NCBI GenBank assembly: GCA_032433765.1
Contig: JAVIAB010000047.1
Coordinates: 14,187,607-14,251,606 of the forward strand
DNA from: Megaustenia siamemsis
Lineage: Eukaryota; Mollusca; Gastropoda; Stylommatophora; Ariophantidae
Length of the DNA stretch: 64,000 nucleotides
Direction of reading: 5' to 3'
Positions 1 through 11,630 of the stretch are shown piece by piece (position 1 is the first letter of the stretch; every line of letters begins with the position of its first letter). Under the pieces are notes generated by a model, which ran no database searches, was not told the origin of the DNA, and worked only from the letters and a program-made list of their open reading frames with translations. Position numbers and translations under genes: made by a program.

Positions 1-905
1 TTGATAATGTTGGTGTGTGGGAGTGTAGTTGGTAATATTGGTGTGTGGGAGTGTAGTTGGTAATGTTGGTATGTGGGAGTGTAGTTGGTAATGTTGGTGT
101 GTGGGAGTGTAGTGGGTAATGTTGGTGTATCGGAGTGTAGTTGGTGTGTGGGAGTGTAGTTGGTAGTGTTGGTGTGTGGGAGTGTAGTTTGTAATGTTGG
201 TGTATTGGAGTGTTGTTGATAATGTTGGTGTGTGGGAGTGTAGTTGGTAATGTTGGTTTGTGGGAGTGCAGTTGGTAATGTTGGTGTGTGGGAGTGTAGT
301 TGGTAATGTTGGTGTGTGGGAGTGTAATTGGTAATGTTGATGTGTTGGAGTGTAGTTGGTAATGTTTTTTTTTGGAGTGTAGTTGGTAATGTTGGTGTGT
401 GGGAGTGTAGTTGGTAATGTTGGTGTGTGGGAGTGTAGTTGGTAATGTTGGTGTGTGGGAGTGTCGTTGGTAATGTTGGTGTGTGGGAGTGTAGTTGGTA
501 ATATTGGTGTGTGGGAGTGTAGTTGGTAATGTTGGTGTGTGGGTGTGTAGTTAGTAATGTTGGTGTGTGGGAGTGTAGTTGGTAATGTTGATGTGTGGGA
601 GTGTAGTTGGTAATGTTGGTGTGTGGGAGTGTAGTTTGTAATGGTGTGTGTGGGATTGTAGTTGGTAATGTTAGTGTATGGGAGTGTAGTTGGTAATGTT
701 AGTGTATGGGAGTGTAGTTGGTAATATTGGTGAGTGGGAGTGTAGTTGGTAATGTTGGTGTGTGGGAGTGTAGTTGGTAATGTTGGTGTGTGGGAGTGTA
801 GTTGGTAATGTTGGTGTGTGGGAGTGTAGTTGGTAATGTTGGTGTGTGGGAGTGTAGTTGGTAATGTTGGTGTGTGGGAGTGTTGTTGGTAATGTTGATG
901 TATGG
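1..905. repeat. 28-bp minisatellite
   Basis: About 32 imperfect copies of a 28-bp unit containing GTAGTTGGTAATGTTGGTG, running off the left edge of the window. Substitutions are scattered and there are a few short indels, for example a T-run near 365. Open frames across it on the minus strand follow from the repeat and are not called as genes. Confidence 0.95.
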
Positions 906-1127
906 GAAACAGAAATTGTTCTAGAGACAGAAATTGTTCTTTCAAACAGGCTGTGGTGAATGCAACGTTCTATGGAAGAGACAAATAATAATAAATGAGT
1001 ATTATTATAGAGGGAAACTTCAGAGTTGATAATCAACGAATCAATTCAGAGGAAGAGGTATGTTTACAACACTCGGACAAATTGACAAATAATCAACAAC
1101 AGAAAAAAATGTGTTATATATATATAA

Positions 1128-1372
1128 GACCAAAGCAGGATCGAACCCGTACTCAGTAGCACAGCACATTGCTACGAAAATCCAAACGCTAGGGAACACT
1201 GCCACTCAGCTAACTAAAAAATTAGCTTCGTAGGTAATGTCTTTCGCGCAGGTGTTCTTATGACTATAGCATAAGGCTGCGATCACAGCTCGGAAATACA
1301 TAGTGTATCTGTGTTTGTTTTCCTGTTAAGACAAGTATCTCCCGGATTGGGTAGGACTGAATACTTGCGTTG
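1128..1372 (-). mobile_element. tRNA-derived SINE (head plus body)
   Basis: On the minus strand a tRNA-like head carries an A box TAGCTGAGTGG and a B box GGTTCGATCC, both full matches to the RNA polymerase III consensus. The following sequence is not tRNA-like. It differs from the other SINE heads in the window. Its 3' limit is uncertain because it abuts a MITE fragment. Confidence 0.55.
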
Positions 1373-1553
1373 TCTTGTATCATCATGGTATTGTTGAAAT
1401 CTAATTCTTTGTTTAATTATCTATAAAATAATATATAGTATATTATATGTTAGTTAAATATACATATATAGATTTATTCTTAAAACAACGAACAATCTTA
1501 TCTCTGAAATCACTTGCGTGGCATTGATAAAAAGCTTCCGTACGAAAAGAGTT
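1373..1553. mobile_element. Truncated copy of the TTAA-flanked MITE
   Basis: This matches the inner and right parts of the MITE at 47981-48292, sharing TCTTGTATCATC at one end and AGAGTTAA at the other. The left terminus is missing. It ends in TTAA and runs directly into a SINE-1 fragment. Confidence 0.7.
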
Positions 1554-1672
1554 AAATTGGTACCGGATTGTTTTTTTCCTCTAATGCCGATAGCAAAACA
1601 TAATGTGCCGAAAGTCTATTTTAAAAAGAAATGGACACCATATTCCCAATAAACCACGTGGCATTATGGAGA
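1554..1672 (+). mobile_element. SINE-1 body fragment
   Basis: A diverged piece of the SINE-1 body, recognisable by GGTACCGGATT, TGTGCCGAAAGTCT and CACCATATTCCC. The tRNA head is absent. Confidence 0.65.
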
Positions 1673-1894
1673 TCTGTATTTCTTCTTAAACGAAAGAGAT
1701 AACACAATGCAAGTTTGAAAACCCTTGACTTTAAGAGTTTGAAAAGCGTTTGTTGAACAGTGATTTCATCGTTTGTGGTTAGGACAAGCTGTCCAGGTGT
1801 TTGGATTAAGATTGTGGTCGCGGGAAAATAAATAAAGGCGCCCGGAAGTGATAAGATAAACAACGAATGAATCAATTCTGGCTGAAACTAGACC

Positions 1895-3731
1895 AGTAGA
1901 CCTGAGAAGGAAAAGAAGGAAGAGTTTGATGAAAAAGAGTTAGAACAAGGCAATGCGTATAGGAAGGAGAAGAATTTAGAGAGAATGGGGACAAGTGGAA
2001 GGAAGAAGAAGAGGAAGCTGGGAACAAGGAAAAAGAAGTCGTGGAAAATGATGAAGAAAAAATAATACTATGATGATGATAATGATGATAAGAAGGGAGG
2101 GGGCATATATAGTTGAGACGAGAAGATATGGGGGGGGGGGGGTTGGAGGATATAGTTGTGATGAGAAGATGGAGGGAGGATATAGTTGTAATGAGAAGAT
2201 GGAGGGAGGATATAGTTGTAATGAGAAGATGGGGGGAGGATATAGTTGTATTGAGAAGATGGGGGGGGGGGGGGGTATATAGTTGTGATGAGAAGATGGA
2301 GGGAGGATATAGTTGTGATGAGAAGATGGAGGGAGGATATAGTTGTAATGAGAAGATGGGGGGAGGATATAGTTGTATTGAGAAGATAGGGGGGGGAGTA
2401 TATAGTTGTATTGAGAAGATGGGGGGATATAAGTGTATTGAGAAGATGGGGGGATATAGTTGTATTGAGAAGATGGGGGGGGGGTATAGTTGCATTGAGA
2501 ACATGGGGGGGGATATAGTTGTATTGAGAAGATGGGGGGATATAGGTGTATTGAGAAGATGGGGGGAAGATATAGTTGTATTGAGAAGATGGGGGGAAGA
2601 TATAGTTGTATTGAGAAGATAAGGGGGAAGATATAGTTGTGATGAGAAGATGGGGGGAAGATATAGTTGTGATGAGAAGAGGGGGGGATATAGTTGTATT
2701 GAGAAGATAAGGGGGAAGATATAGTTGTATTGAGAAGATGGGGGGGGGGAAGATATAGTTGTATTGAGAAGATAAGGGGGAAGATATAGTTGTGATGAGA
2801 AGATGGGGGGGGAAGATATAGTTGTGATGAGAAGATGGGGGGGGATATAGTTGTATTGAGAAGATGGGGGAAAGATATAGTTGTATTGAGAAGATGGGGG
2901 GGGGGGAGATATAGTTGTATTAAGAAGATGGGGGAAGATATAGTTGTATTGAGAACATGGGGGGGGGCGGGGAAGATATAGTTGTATTGAGAAGATGGGG
3001 GGGGGAGATATAGTTTTAATGAGAAGGTGGGGGGAAGATATAGTTGTATTGAGAAGATAGGGGGGGGAGTATATAGTTGTGATGAGAAGATAAGGGAGAA
3101 GATATAGTTGTGATGAGAAGAAGGGGGGAAGATATAGTTGTGATGAGAAGATGGGGGGGAAGTTGTATTGAGAAGATGGGGGGGGAGATATAGTTGTGAT
3201 GAGAAGATGGGGGAAATATATAGTTGTATTGAGAAGATGGGGGGGGGAGATATAGTTATATTGAGAAGATGGGGGGGGGGAGATAAAGTTGTATTGAGAA
3301 GATGGGGGGGAAGATATAGTTGTATTGAGAAGGTGGGGGGAAGATATAGTTGTATTGAGAAGGTGGGGGGAAGATATAGTTGTAATGAGAAGATGGGGGG
3401 GGGGAGATATAGTTGTATTGAGAAGATGGGGGGGGGGGGGAAGATACAGTTGTAATGAGAAGGTGGGGGGAATATATAGTTGTGATTAGAAGATGGGGGG
3501 GGGGAGATATAGTTGTATTGAGAAGATGGGGGGAAGATATAGTTGTAATGAGAAGATTGGGGGAAGATATAGTTGTATTGTGAAGATGGGGGGGGGGGAT
3601 ATAGTTGTATTGAGAAGATGGGTGGAAGATATAGTTGTGATGAGAAGATGGGGGGAGGGAATATAGTTGTGATGAGAAGATTAGGGGGGGGAGATATAGT
3701 TGTGGTGAGAAGAAGCGAGGAATATATAATT
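1895..3731. repeat. Purine-rich minisatellite, left half
   Basis: A GA-rich lead-in (1895-2085) is followed by about 55 copies of a roughly 30-bp unit, GATATAGTTGTATTGAGAAG plus a G-run of 5 to 13. The plus strand is almost wholly purine within units. The array resumes at 13750 on the other side of Polinton-2. Long open frames on both strands (up to 594 codons) follow from the low-complexity repeat and are not supported as genes. Confidence 0.93.
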
Positions 3732-3970
3732 AGTAGTGTATTATGGACTTCACCCAACAAATCTGTCGAATGTCGACTTTTACTTATATAAATAGTCTAC
3801 CCGAACATTTTTTTTTCGGGCCTGGGGGACCTCTCGTGATGTCTTGTGAAAGGGGAAGGCCAGTCGGGGTAAAATGTATCGTTGGGGATATCGGGGTGAC
3901 ATAACTTTCACATTCTTGCAATGTACATTCTTTCAAAACACGCTTATAGTTTATATATTTTTATTCAAGA
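3732..3970 (+). repeat. Polinton-2 left terminal inverted repeat
   Basis: About 240 bp that pair with the reverse complement of 13476-13749. Shared blocks include AGTAGTGTATTATGG, TATATAAATAGTCTACC, GAACATTTTTTTTCG, ATATCGGGGTGACAT and ACTTTCACATTCTT. The arms have diverged by substitutions and indels, which implies an old insertion. Confidence 0.88.
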
Positions 3971-4984
3971 ATATGTCATAATAGACAACATTATATCACT
4001 TTCAACTAATGTACATTATAGACAACTTTAATACATAAGAAACCAAGTAATTTATTTATAAACATTAATACATGATAGTGTTAAATTGATAAAGGGGAGG
4101 TGGTCACGTTATCAGAATGGACCTATCGCTTGATGTAGAAATAGGACAATGAGTTCCGGTGTTGTGTGTATGTGTATACTGCCCCGTGTGTGTTTTAAAT
4201 CCTATATTTTTACCACCCCCTGCTTGCTTTTTGATTAGGACCTCTGTGAAAGTATCCTTAACTAGCTTGTTGTGATGTTTATTAAGACCCTTGGTGCTAA
4301 CATTCCCGTAATACTCAAAGCAGTAATAGGTCTTACTGCATAAGGATATATTCCCATCACCCGAATATTCAAACTAAAATAGACCAGGAGTCCGTTTGTC
4401 GTATAACTGTCTCCTTACACTTGGAACAGTCATACTTTACGTTGCCCCTGCGCCGAATGAAATCTGCGCGATGATCCTCACAAATCCCCGAGATGAACCA
4501 TTGGTCGTACTGGGAGAAAAACTCGTCCACTTTATCGGTTTTAACGATCCCTTCCAACGATGAATCGCTGAGCAATAAGTACAGGCTATGTGTCCATTTA
4601 CCAGAGTTAAATGTCGGACATGTCTGCGAATCTATCCAGGAAGTCATAGTAAAATTTTAGCATCCTCAATGTTGCGTACTGGTAGACGAAAAAACCAATC
4701 TGTGAAGGAAGATCCCAAACGATACATCGTTTTTCCATCGAAAACTTCTTACAGACACTCGCCAATATCTGTCTGTTTTAAACCGTGGGTTATTTACAAA
4801 ATTGGTTGTATTGGTCCCTCCTTAACATAGGGAACGTCCACGTGTTTTGCCTTATTCGTCAGGGTCTTCCCGTATGCCGAGTTTCATAGGAGCTTTATCG
4901 TATCGCTGACTATAGATTGATTTTCGTGTAAATCTCCTGCCCGACACGCCTCTGTGACCTTGTTACTACACTCTTTAAAACAAC

Positions 4985-5090
4985 TTGGGTAGATACTCTA
5001 CAACTTGATATATCCTAGAAACATACTCTACAACTTGATATATCCTAGAAACCTACTCTACAACTTGATATATCCTAGAAACCTTCAATC
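4985..5090. repeat. 32-bp triplication inside the polymerase pseudogene
   Basis: Three near-identical tandem copies of a unit containing CTCTACAACTTGATATATCC. It corresponds to a single stretch in the Polinton-1 polymerase, so it is a local expansion after loss of function. Confidence 0.85.
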
Positions 5091-6646
5091 CGTGGTCTAA
5101 ATACCATTTTAACAGGGGTGTGGCCAACAGGATCTTTGTTCCGCTATAACAACCCACGAGAGTACGTCTGGGGGTACTCAACAGCTTGTTTTTGGTGGCG
5201 TACCTTCGCATAAGGGACCGTTGTCATCTATACCTACGTCTACATTTTTAAAGATGGAGTCGTCTCGCTAAAATGGGCATTTAACAGCTCGGGGACATGA
5301 ATGTCGCATTCGACGAGAACAAAAAACGACTCGTCTAATACTGAATCTACAATTACTTTATCGGTGATGGGTTTATGTTTAGCAAAGGATGGTTTCGAAC
5401 CACGTAAGTTCACATCTATGAAGACTTGAATAGCCGGCGCTGTTTTCTTCAGTTTTTGCCACTCACACTCCTACACGACGATTACGCGAACACGGTCGAG
5501 GCTCTTTAAATAAGCCGTTATTTCACAGGTCTTCTGGTACAAAACATCCAACTGAATATTATTCACCGTTTGACTTCCCGATCGCGAGTGATGTCACAGA
5601 TTGGATGACCGTGAAAGAGACAGCTGTGGAACTGAAACACGGTCCTATTGGCTTTATCCCAGCCATCCACTCTAGTCTTGCAACTACCCAAAGCCATCCA
5701 GCGAGCATTAAACTAGATTCTCAAATGGACCTGGTTTTGGTCGGAAATCCAAGTCAGATACTCTGCACTGACGCGTGTAATAGTTAAACTTAAGGGGCTT
5801 ATACCCTTCTTTAGCCTTGCGTATGACCGTATAATTGGTGGGCATTTTTTGCAAAAGTGCCCATAGATAAAGGGCGTTGGCGTCATAACCTTTGATGCTG
5901 CGCACCACCTTTTTATTGCTTCTGATAAAAGCTTTATACTTCTCGTGGTACCGACGATAGACGATAGACGGGCCTCCGATGATATTCTGTCTTATGGTAT
6001 GATGTAAATCGGTTTTCTTTTTTGCAAAAAGAGAAAAACCCACATCTCTGCGGAGAGTTCTAAAATGTTATATCAGAGTTATATCGGGGATCGAAATCGC
6101 GTTCTTAAACATATTGATCCCTAAATCCCCATCAAACTTAACCTGAAGGCTCAGAGCTTAAAGAAAGGGAACCACATCTTTGTTGTTGTACAAAACCAAA
6201 CATTTCATAAGGGTCGTCATCTTGTTGTCCTTCCAGACCTTTTTACACCAAGCTTATTCTTCGGAAATATTACATTTTTTTAGCTTGGAAAAGAAGGCCG
6301 AGTGAGGAGGTAACAGCGTCTATTTAACTTGTTTAAATCGGTTATGTACTCGTAACAGAAAAAAACCCTTGGTCTCTTCAGCTTTGTAAGCTGTCAAGTA
6401 CTTGCTGTAACTGAAACCTGGCGCTAGATAATTTACGATATATTGGACTTTTAACTTCTCCATCGAGAGGCAAATAATATTATTATTTCGCTTAACTATA
6501 AAATTTATTTCACCAAGCCTGTTTTCTTCATCTATCAGCTCCTCCTTCTCATCACCCTGTTCCTCTTCTTCGTTCTCGCTGTCCTCAGCATATTCATCGG
6601 CGTTCCCATCTATTTCGGGCGTGGAGGCGGCAGCAAAGTGTTGAAT

Positions 6647-7126
6647 CTTCTTTCTTCTTCTTCTTCTACCCTTCCTCCATTGCCGTTGGAGTCGAGGGGA
6701 GATACAATCTGCGATTCTTTGCTCTTCTATTGGCCTCTTCTGGTGTTATCCCTCCTAGTAACTCTAGTATTCCCTTTATCCATCGCTTTCTCTGTCTTCC
6801 TCTTAATCTGGCGTTTTCGTAGCGTTTGTTTATGGCTCTTTGAGCCATTGTTAGTTCTTTCTGTCTTGTTATGTAATCGAACCAATTTATCTGTTGTTTC
6901 TTTATGTATTCGATGACTGGTTCAATTTCGAGTTTCTTCCTCAGGTCGGTGTTTCTTACTCTGTCACTTAAGTTGTTTCCTGTCATTCTTCTGACATTTA
7001 ATTACGGTGGTCGCTATCTTTCTTATTGTTCTAGAGTCCAGCGTAAAATTCTGGCACTGATAGCACATAGTTGGTAGAAAATTTGATTTGTAAGTTGCCC
7101 TTTTTACTTCCGTAGTTATTGCTTTG
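6647..7126 (-). mobile_element. LINE-E 3' fragment inserted in the polymerase pseudogene
   Basis: A 480-bp, 5'-truncated LINE tail on the minus strand, bounded by a 7-bp direct repeat GTTGAAT (6640-6646 and 7127-7133), a good target-site duplication. It encodes a reverse-transcriptase C-terminal tail with RGRQRKRWIKGI (frame 6666-6986) and ends in a GAA-rich tract. It lies between the exonuclease and acidic regions of the polymerase. Confidence 0.85.
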
Positions 7127-8914
7127 GTTGAATTAATACACTTTTATTAAATTTATATCATACTTGCCCTAGTTGAAACCTATGACAGGGAGCTGTTTCA
7201 AGCAAGCGGTTAGACGTCCTATCAGGTCAGACATTTCCGGTTCACGCGTTTCCGCGCATACGGCCAGCTTACTATACAGTTATTTAAAACATTCTTTTAA
7301 AATTCTGTAAGCCTCTTTGAGATAGAGTTTAGACTATCAACCATTTCATTTACCAACTTCTGAGGATAACCCTCGGTGACGATGCAGACAGGCTCTCTAA
7401 ACCCCGGGACGTTGGACGCCACAGACACAGAGAGAGGAACATGTTTTACTAAAACATTCGTCGTATCAGAGGAATCTTATGTAGTGGGCAAGTCGCTATT
7501 ATTAAAAGAACACTCGTAATCAAAGGTGGCCCTACAGGGATACCAGAATCCGCTGGGTACGTCAATACCCTCTTCCTCTATTGCATTCAAAACAGACTCG
7601 ACAGGTGTTTCCCTTTAAAATAATCGTTAGGTTTACTCCCGTTGCATGTTTGTTCGTAACTGATCATTTTACCATAACAAGTCCATAGTTTCCCACACTG
7701 TGAACAAGAGAAGGCGCTAGCCGCTTTATTAATATCAGTAATGTACATGAAATGTTCCTTGTGAAACAAGACTCGCATAATGGTGTCATGGGATCCCCTG
7801 CTTCTGAGTTTGGGACAGATGGCCTCTTCATCGTTGAACTCAAATGCATCAATGTTTATACCAAAATATTCCTCCAAGTATGGTAGTAGATATAAAGTAA
7901 CGCCTAGAAAAGTGTCAACAAAAGTTTATTCCAATGTAAGTGGCACTGTCTCACGAGCTTGCGAGTGGTCAATTCCAGATTGTCGATATCTCTCACATTA
8001 AAAGCGGAAAAAAACACAGGTTGTCGTTATAAGAAGTAGATGTATTCCCAAGTTTTCTGCAAGGTGTCAATGTACCTACTTTTATTAATATGAGATGGTT
8101 ATTCCGCAACACAACACCCAATAGGGAAGTCATGACTGTGGAATAAATAAAAACTAGTGGGGGGAATGTTCTGCACCATCCACTTAGTGTCGGGTCTGTT
8201 GAACAGGGCAGTGTCTACGGGACTGCGTTCCTTTAGAGAGTTGAATCTGGTGAAATCGCCAAGATTATTGACTAAGCGAGGGAACTCGAGAACGGCCGAA
8301 TTATTGAGGGATGCAAGGAAGAAGCGTAGGTCACCGGCGTCTCGGTGTCTGAGAATAATATGGTGGCCATAATTAATTTTAAAAACGGATTGTCTGACTA
8401 TTAAACAAATCCCTTAAAAGAGCAGACCAGTCTGTCGTGAATGGGCGTGCTGGTGAGTGGGAAAATGTATATGTTTACATTCCTTGTTGGTAGTAGTGTG
8501 GGTGTTGATAGCTGAACAGTTGACCAGTTTTGTTGATATATACATCCCGCACATCTTCCGTCAGTGTTGCTAAAGTGTCATCGGTCTTCTGCGTTTTACT
8601 CGGAGGTGATGGTTCTTTGTCTACCTTTCGTTTGGTCGTTGAATATAGGGCCAGATGTGAAGTGGGTGATGTAGAAGTTGCCATTGGTGAGGCTGGTGTT
8701 GTAGATGGTACTGTTGAAGAAACTGAACGTTTTAGTCTCATATGGTTTGTTAAAGAACTACGAGTCTTATACGTGCGCGACAAATGTCACGCACGTGCCG
8801 TTTGAGCTGATGCTTAGCTCGATTGTGCTCCAAAAAACCTCTGCGCCATTTAAACATCTTTGGACACAATGGACACTGGTGTTCACCGGAAGATATCTCG
8901 TTATTAGAAACCAT

Positions 8915-8928
8915 CTGTAGAAAGACAA
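8915..8928 (-). promoter_or_regulatory. Splice-acceptor-like site before the polymerase ATG (Polinton-2)
   Basis: On the minus strand TTTGTCTTTCTACAG lies directly before ATG. The same arrangement occurs before the polymerase ATG of Polinton-1, which suggests an upstream intron or leader exon. No donor was identified. Confidence 0.5.
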
Positions 8929-9823
8929 ATAACCCCTTTTGTCAATAATTCTTAACATACCCAGTTTAAATACATTAATATAATTGAATAACAATCTCGT
9001 CAATACTTAAAATTCCTACTTTAAACAACCAATCAGAAAAAAACATTTGAAAAACGAAGAACTAATAAGCTCAACAAGGCTTAACATACCTAATTTAAAC
9101 ACATTATCATTAATACTATTCAATAGCCGTTTATCGATATGATTTATCATACGTACTTTAAGTGAAAACAAAAAAATATTCAAACTTACAGCGTAAAATA
9201 TAGTCTCAACATAATCCTCTAGACTGAACACTAATATGAAAATAACCTTACTCGAATCAACCGCGCTTATAATGTGGAATCTCCCATGAGTCTAGTTTAA
9301 ATTTAATCTGATAACAAATGTGGATAAGGTATAAATTAACCAATCAGAGGGTGACTATGATAGACATCTGGATTTACCGATCAGAGAAGAGCATTAGTAG
9401 TGGAGGTGGAGCAAAGAAATGACTGACATCTGGATTATAAACAATCAGAGAAGAGTATTAGGCAAATACTAATCACATTTTCCGCTTGAAGCGCTATCGA
9501 TTCTATCTCCTCTTTGGAATCAAGAACTAGGGGTCATGGTGGTGAAATTTCATCATCCTCCGCACGATATGCTGGGGGTGGTGAGCTACTTGAACTCAAA
9601 TTGATCCCTTTGCCAATACCAGTCTCCATAGATTCTGGTTCGTTTATGTGGCAGGTAAACGGGGAGGGTGGTGCAGAATCAGTTCATTCCCATTGATGTA
9701 TCCCATTATAAGTTGGGTTATATGTTCTGCACACAAGAAGACCACATCCTTTTTCTTGACCTCATGACATAAGGTGTCACTTATTTGCGCGCCAAATGTA
9801 CTCCTCATTAAAGTCTAGAAGAC
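8929..9823. other. Divergent intergenic region of Polinton-2
   Basis: AT-rich spacer between the minus-strand polymerase and the plus-strand capsid module. It contains degenerate direct repeats (CTTAACATACC...TTTAAA at about 8950 and 9080, and ACATCTGGATT at about 9365 and 9428). It may hold promoters for both modules. No convincing core promoter or coding region was seen. Confidence 0.5.
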
Positions 9824-10033
9824 ATGAGTGAGGTAACTGGTTGTCATGCATCGCCTGACACCCTTTACAGTAGGCTTATAGCTGATACTGTAAAATGCAC
9901 AACACCCTATCAAAAAGGATGTAAGCTCTGTTACATGCCATTTTACGATGATCTATACAAAAAAAAAAAAGAAAACCACACCACAAACATTTGGAAAGGA
10001 ACAGAAAATTTACTACATGATAAAAATACTTAA
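9824..10033 (+). CDS. Small Polinton-2 ORF of unknown function
   Basis: A 69-codon open frame just ahead of the ATPase and on the same strand. It has four cysteines, with CKLC forming a possible half of a zinc site, and a lysine-rich segment encoded by an A-run at about 9958-9970. The product is not recognised. It could be a remnant of a longer gene. Its position within the late-gene strand is the main support. Confidence 0.35.
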   Translation: MSEVTGCHASPDTLYSRLIADTVKCTTPYQKGCKLCYMPFYDDLYKKKKENHTTNIWKGTENLLHDKNT

Positions 10034-10054
10034 AATTGATAATACTCAATCAAA

Positions 10055-10674
10055 GTGTCATTAGTGATGGACCTTCGGTGGAAACACTCCTTCACCGATC
10101 TGATAGTTGGTCCCACAGGCTGTGGAAAAACGGTGTTTGTTCAAAAGTTTCTACAGAATCTACAAGAGCTAGTTGTTTCCATACCCGATGAAGTTATATG
10201 GTGTTACGGGGAATGGCAACCAATGTACGAGACTATGGAGACAGTGAGATTTATCGAGGGTCTATCAGATATCGATAACTTGGAAAGGGGTAAGAAGAGA
10301 AGACTCATCGTCCTCGGCGACTTAATGTCAGAAACAGACGACAGGGTAACAAAATTATTCACCAAAGGCAGTTATCACAGAGATATGAGCGTGATCTACA
10401 TTGTTCAAAACCTAATTAGAAAAAAAATAAGGAACATCGAAGTAAGGCCTCAATACCCATTATATAGCCTTTTTTAAGAACCCAAGAGACGGAAGTCAAA
10501 TTACCAATCTAGTTAAGAAGAACAGGTCAAGTGGTGTACCTCCAAGACAGTTTTAAGGACGCGACAGCGTCTCCCCACTGTTGGTGGACCTTCGACGGAA
10601 ACACCGGATCATCTGAGGCTGAGAACATAGATATTCCCAGGGAAGAGACAAATAGTCTCTGCGCTCCAAAGTAA
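10055..10674 (+). pseudogene. A32/FtsK-HerA-type packaging ATPase, decayed
   Basis: The first 140 codons (10055-10477) hold a Walker A motif GPTGCGKT (residues 19-26), a Walker B-like RLIVLGDLM in which the first acidic position is glycine, and the HRDMSVIYIVQNL segment typical of this family. The match continues in a second frame (FFKNPRDGSQIT, about 10470) and a third (DSFKDATASPH, about 10550) to a stop at 10672-10674. There are therefore at least two frameshifts. The family packages DNA into capsids of Polintons, virophages and adenovirus-like viruses. The family assignment is firm; the gene is broken. Confidence 0.88.
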
Positions 10675-10680
10675 CAGAAT

Positions 10681-11001
10681 GGAAGACTCACTTAGACGAC
10701 ACGGTGAAATGTTAAAATGTCTGCATTCCGCCACGCCAAGTGGTTTAAAAGCCATATTGAAAATGGCCTCTCCAGAACTCAGTCGATTTTTTGTGCGAGT
10801 GTTGTCATAACATATTAAAAAGTGATGTTAGACTCACTCAGTGACAGAAGAGTGCGAGCTACGTCGACACAAGAACAAATTGGGATTAAGAGAAACCGAC
10901 TCTTAAGCGGCGGGAAGCGCTTCTACAAACTGGTGGATTCTTTCTTATGTGTTTTGATCAGACCTATATTAAGTGTTCTCGGCGGTGTATTAGGTGTGTA
11001 A
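10681..11001 (+). pseudogene. Small basic core/pX-like Polinton protein, decayed
   Basis: It opens with 43 codons starting at 10681 and containing SPELSRFFVRVLS. It continues in other frames with RRHKNKLG (about 10860) and a C-terminal GG-containing hydrophobic stretch, SVLGGVLGV, ending at 11001. A helical start, a basic RRHK block and a GG-flanked hydrophobic end between the ATPase and later genes is a layout I know from adintovirus/Polinton pX-like core proteins. The assignment rests on pattern memory, not a search. At least two breaks. Confidence 0.55.
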
Positions 11002-11023
11002 ACATGGCCAAAAGATTATCTTG

Positions 11024-11433
11024 ATGGATCCTCGGTTGCTCGACGGTCTGAAACAGACTACCACATATACCCCACCCAGGGCGATCAATGACAACTTGAG
11101 AGATTTAGACGATGAAATTTCAGCGTATCCTAGACCGCGAAGATTTAGCATCCGTTGATAAGGCCAGAGTTTACCAACGTGCTCTGCGTCAATATTTAAC
11201 TAGATTGGAGCAGTATAAACAACGTCGGTTGGGCTCTCATTGAACATAACTCGTCAACAGAAAGAATACCTTCTCTTCCACCACCACTCTTGGTGCCACC
11301 AGAGCAAGCCAAAGCACCAGAAACATCGAAGACAATAAAAACACTTCACGAGTAACCTCATATAAACGGAGGTCTAAAAAGAAGGAAGTCTAAAATCCCA
11401 AGACCAAAATGGGAAAGGTGGAGAAAATATTGA
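11024..11433 (+). pseudogene. Conserved Polinton ORF (LDREDL / RALRQYL), decayed
   Basis: The ATG at 11024 opens MDPRLLDGLKQTT. A frameshift near 11120 leads to an alpha-helical segment with ILDREDLASVDKARVYQRAL and a stop near 11240. A proline-rich tract (SLPPPLLVPPEQ, about 11270) and a basic C-terminus (RRKSKIPRPKWERW) end at 11433, overlapping the next ORF. Similar helix-proline-basic proteins occur beside capsid genes in Polintons, but I cannot name a function. Confidence 0.45.
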
Positions 11434-11603
11434 GACGTCATTACTTTGACCATAGTCATTCAGTGGCATATACTGGTTCAACCGCCTTGCAACGTAATAC
11501 CAAACTACGAATTAAAGAGATCGATCGGTGGTTGAGTCACCAGGACACCTTTACCCTTCACAAACCAATTCGTCGCGGATTTGAAAGGCGTCCCATTATA
11601 AGG
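11409..11603 (+). pseudogene. Polinton integrase N-terminal fragment
   Basis: Residues 1-65 of a 118-codon frame. VEKILRRHYFD, TGSTAL, WLSHQDTFTLHKPIRRGF and the following basic residues match the N-terminal region that precedes the DDE core of Polinton retrovirus-type integrases. The catalytic core is absent. After about residue 65 the frame passes without a stop into capsid-like sequence, so this is a deletion junction. Confidence 0.65.
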
Positions 11604-11630
11604 AGTGGACGCCAACAGCCTGAACGAAAT

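Larger units (their letters stand above)
4081..8914 (-). pseudogene. Protein-primed DNA polymerase B, decayed (Polinton-2)
   Basis: Reading from 8914 downward: an ATG just after a splice-acceptor-like CTTTCTACAG; a C2H2 zinc finger (CPLC...H-x4-H, about 8830-8875); a linker; a Cys-rich ribbon (CSQCGKLW, 7587-7877); exonuclease motif II (VIGFN, then a stop, then GKYD, about 7150-7190); an acidic stretch; palm motif A GYDANALYLWAL (about 5858-5890); motif B region with NSAYGKTLTN near 4890, preceded by an in-frame TGA; and the C-terminus ending SPLSI at 4081. Palm motif C, DTDS in Polinton-1, reads KWTHS here (about 4576-4608), so catalysis would be lost even without the stops. Several frameshifts and a LINE insertion also interrupt it. 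The family replicates Polintons by protein-primed synthesis. Confidence 0.88.

Noticed and set aside
671..1036. 121-codon frame with HTNITNYTPTHQHYQLHSH repeats
   Set aside because: Translation of the 28-bp minisatellite only.
1872..3760. 210- and 594-codon minus-strand frames rich in Pro/Tyr/Ser and plus-strand Gly/Glu frames
   Set aside because: Low-complexity translation of the G-run minisatellite, with frame changes at every G-run length difference.
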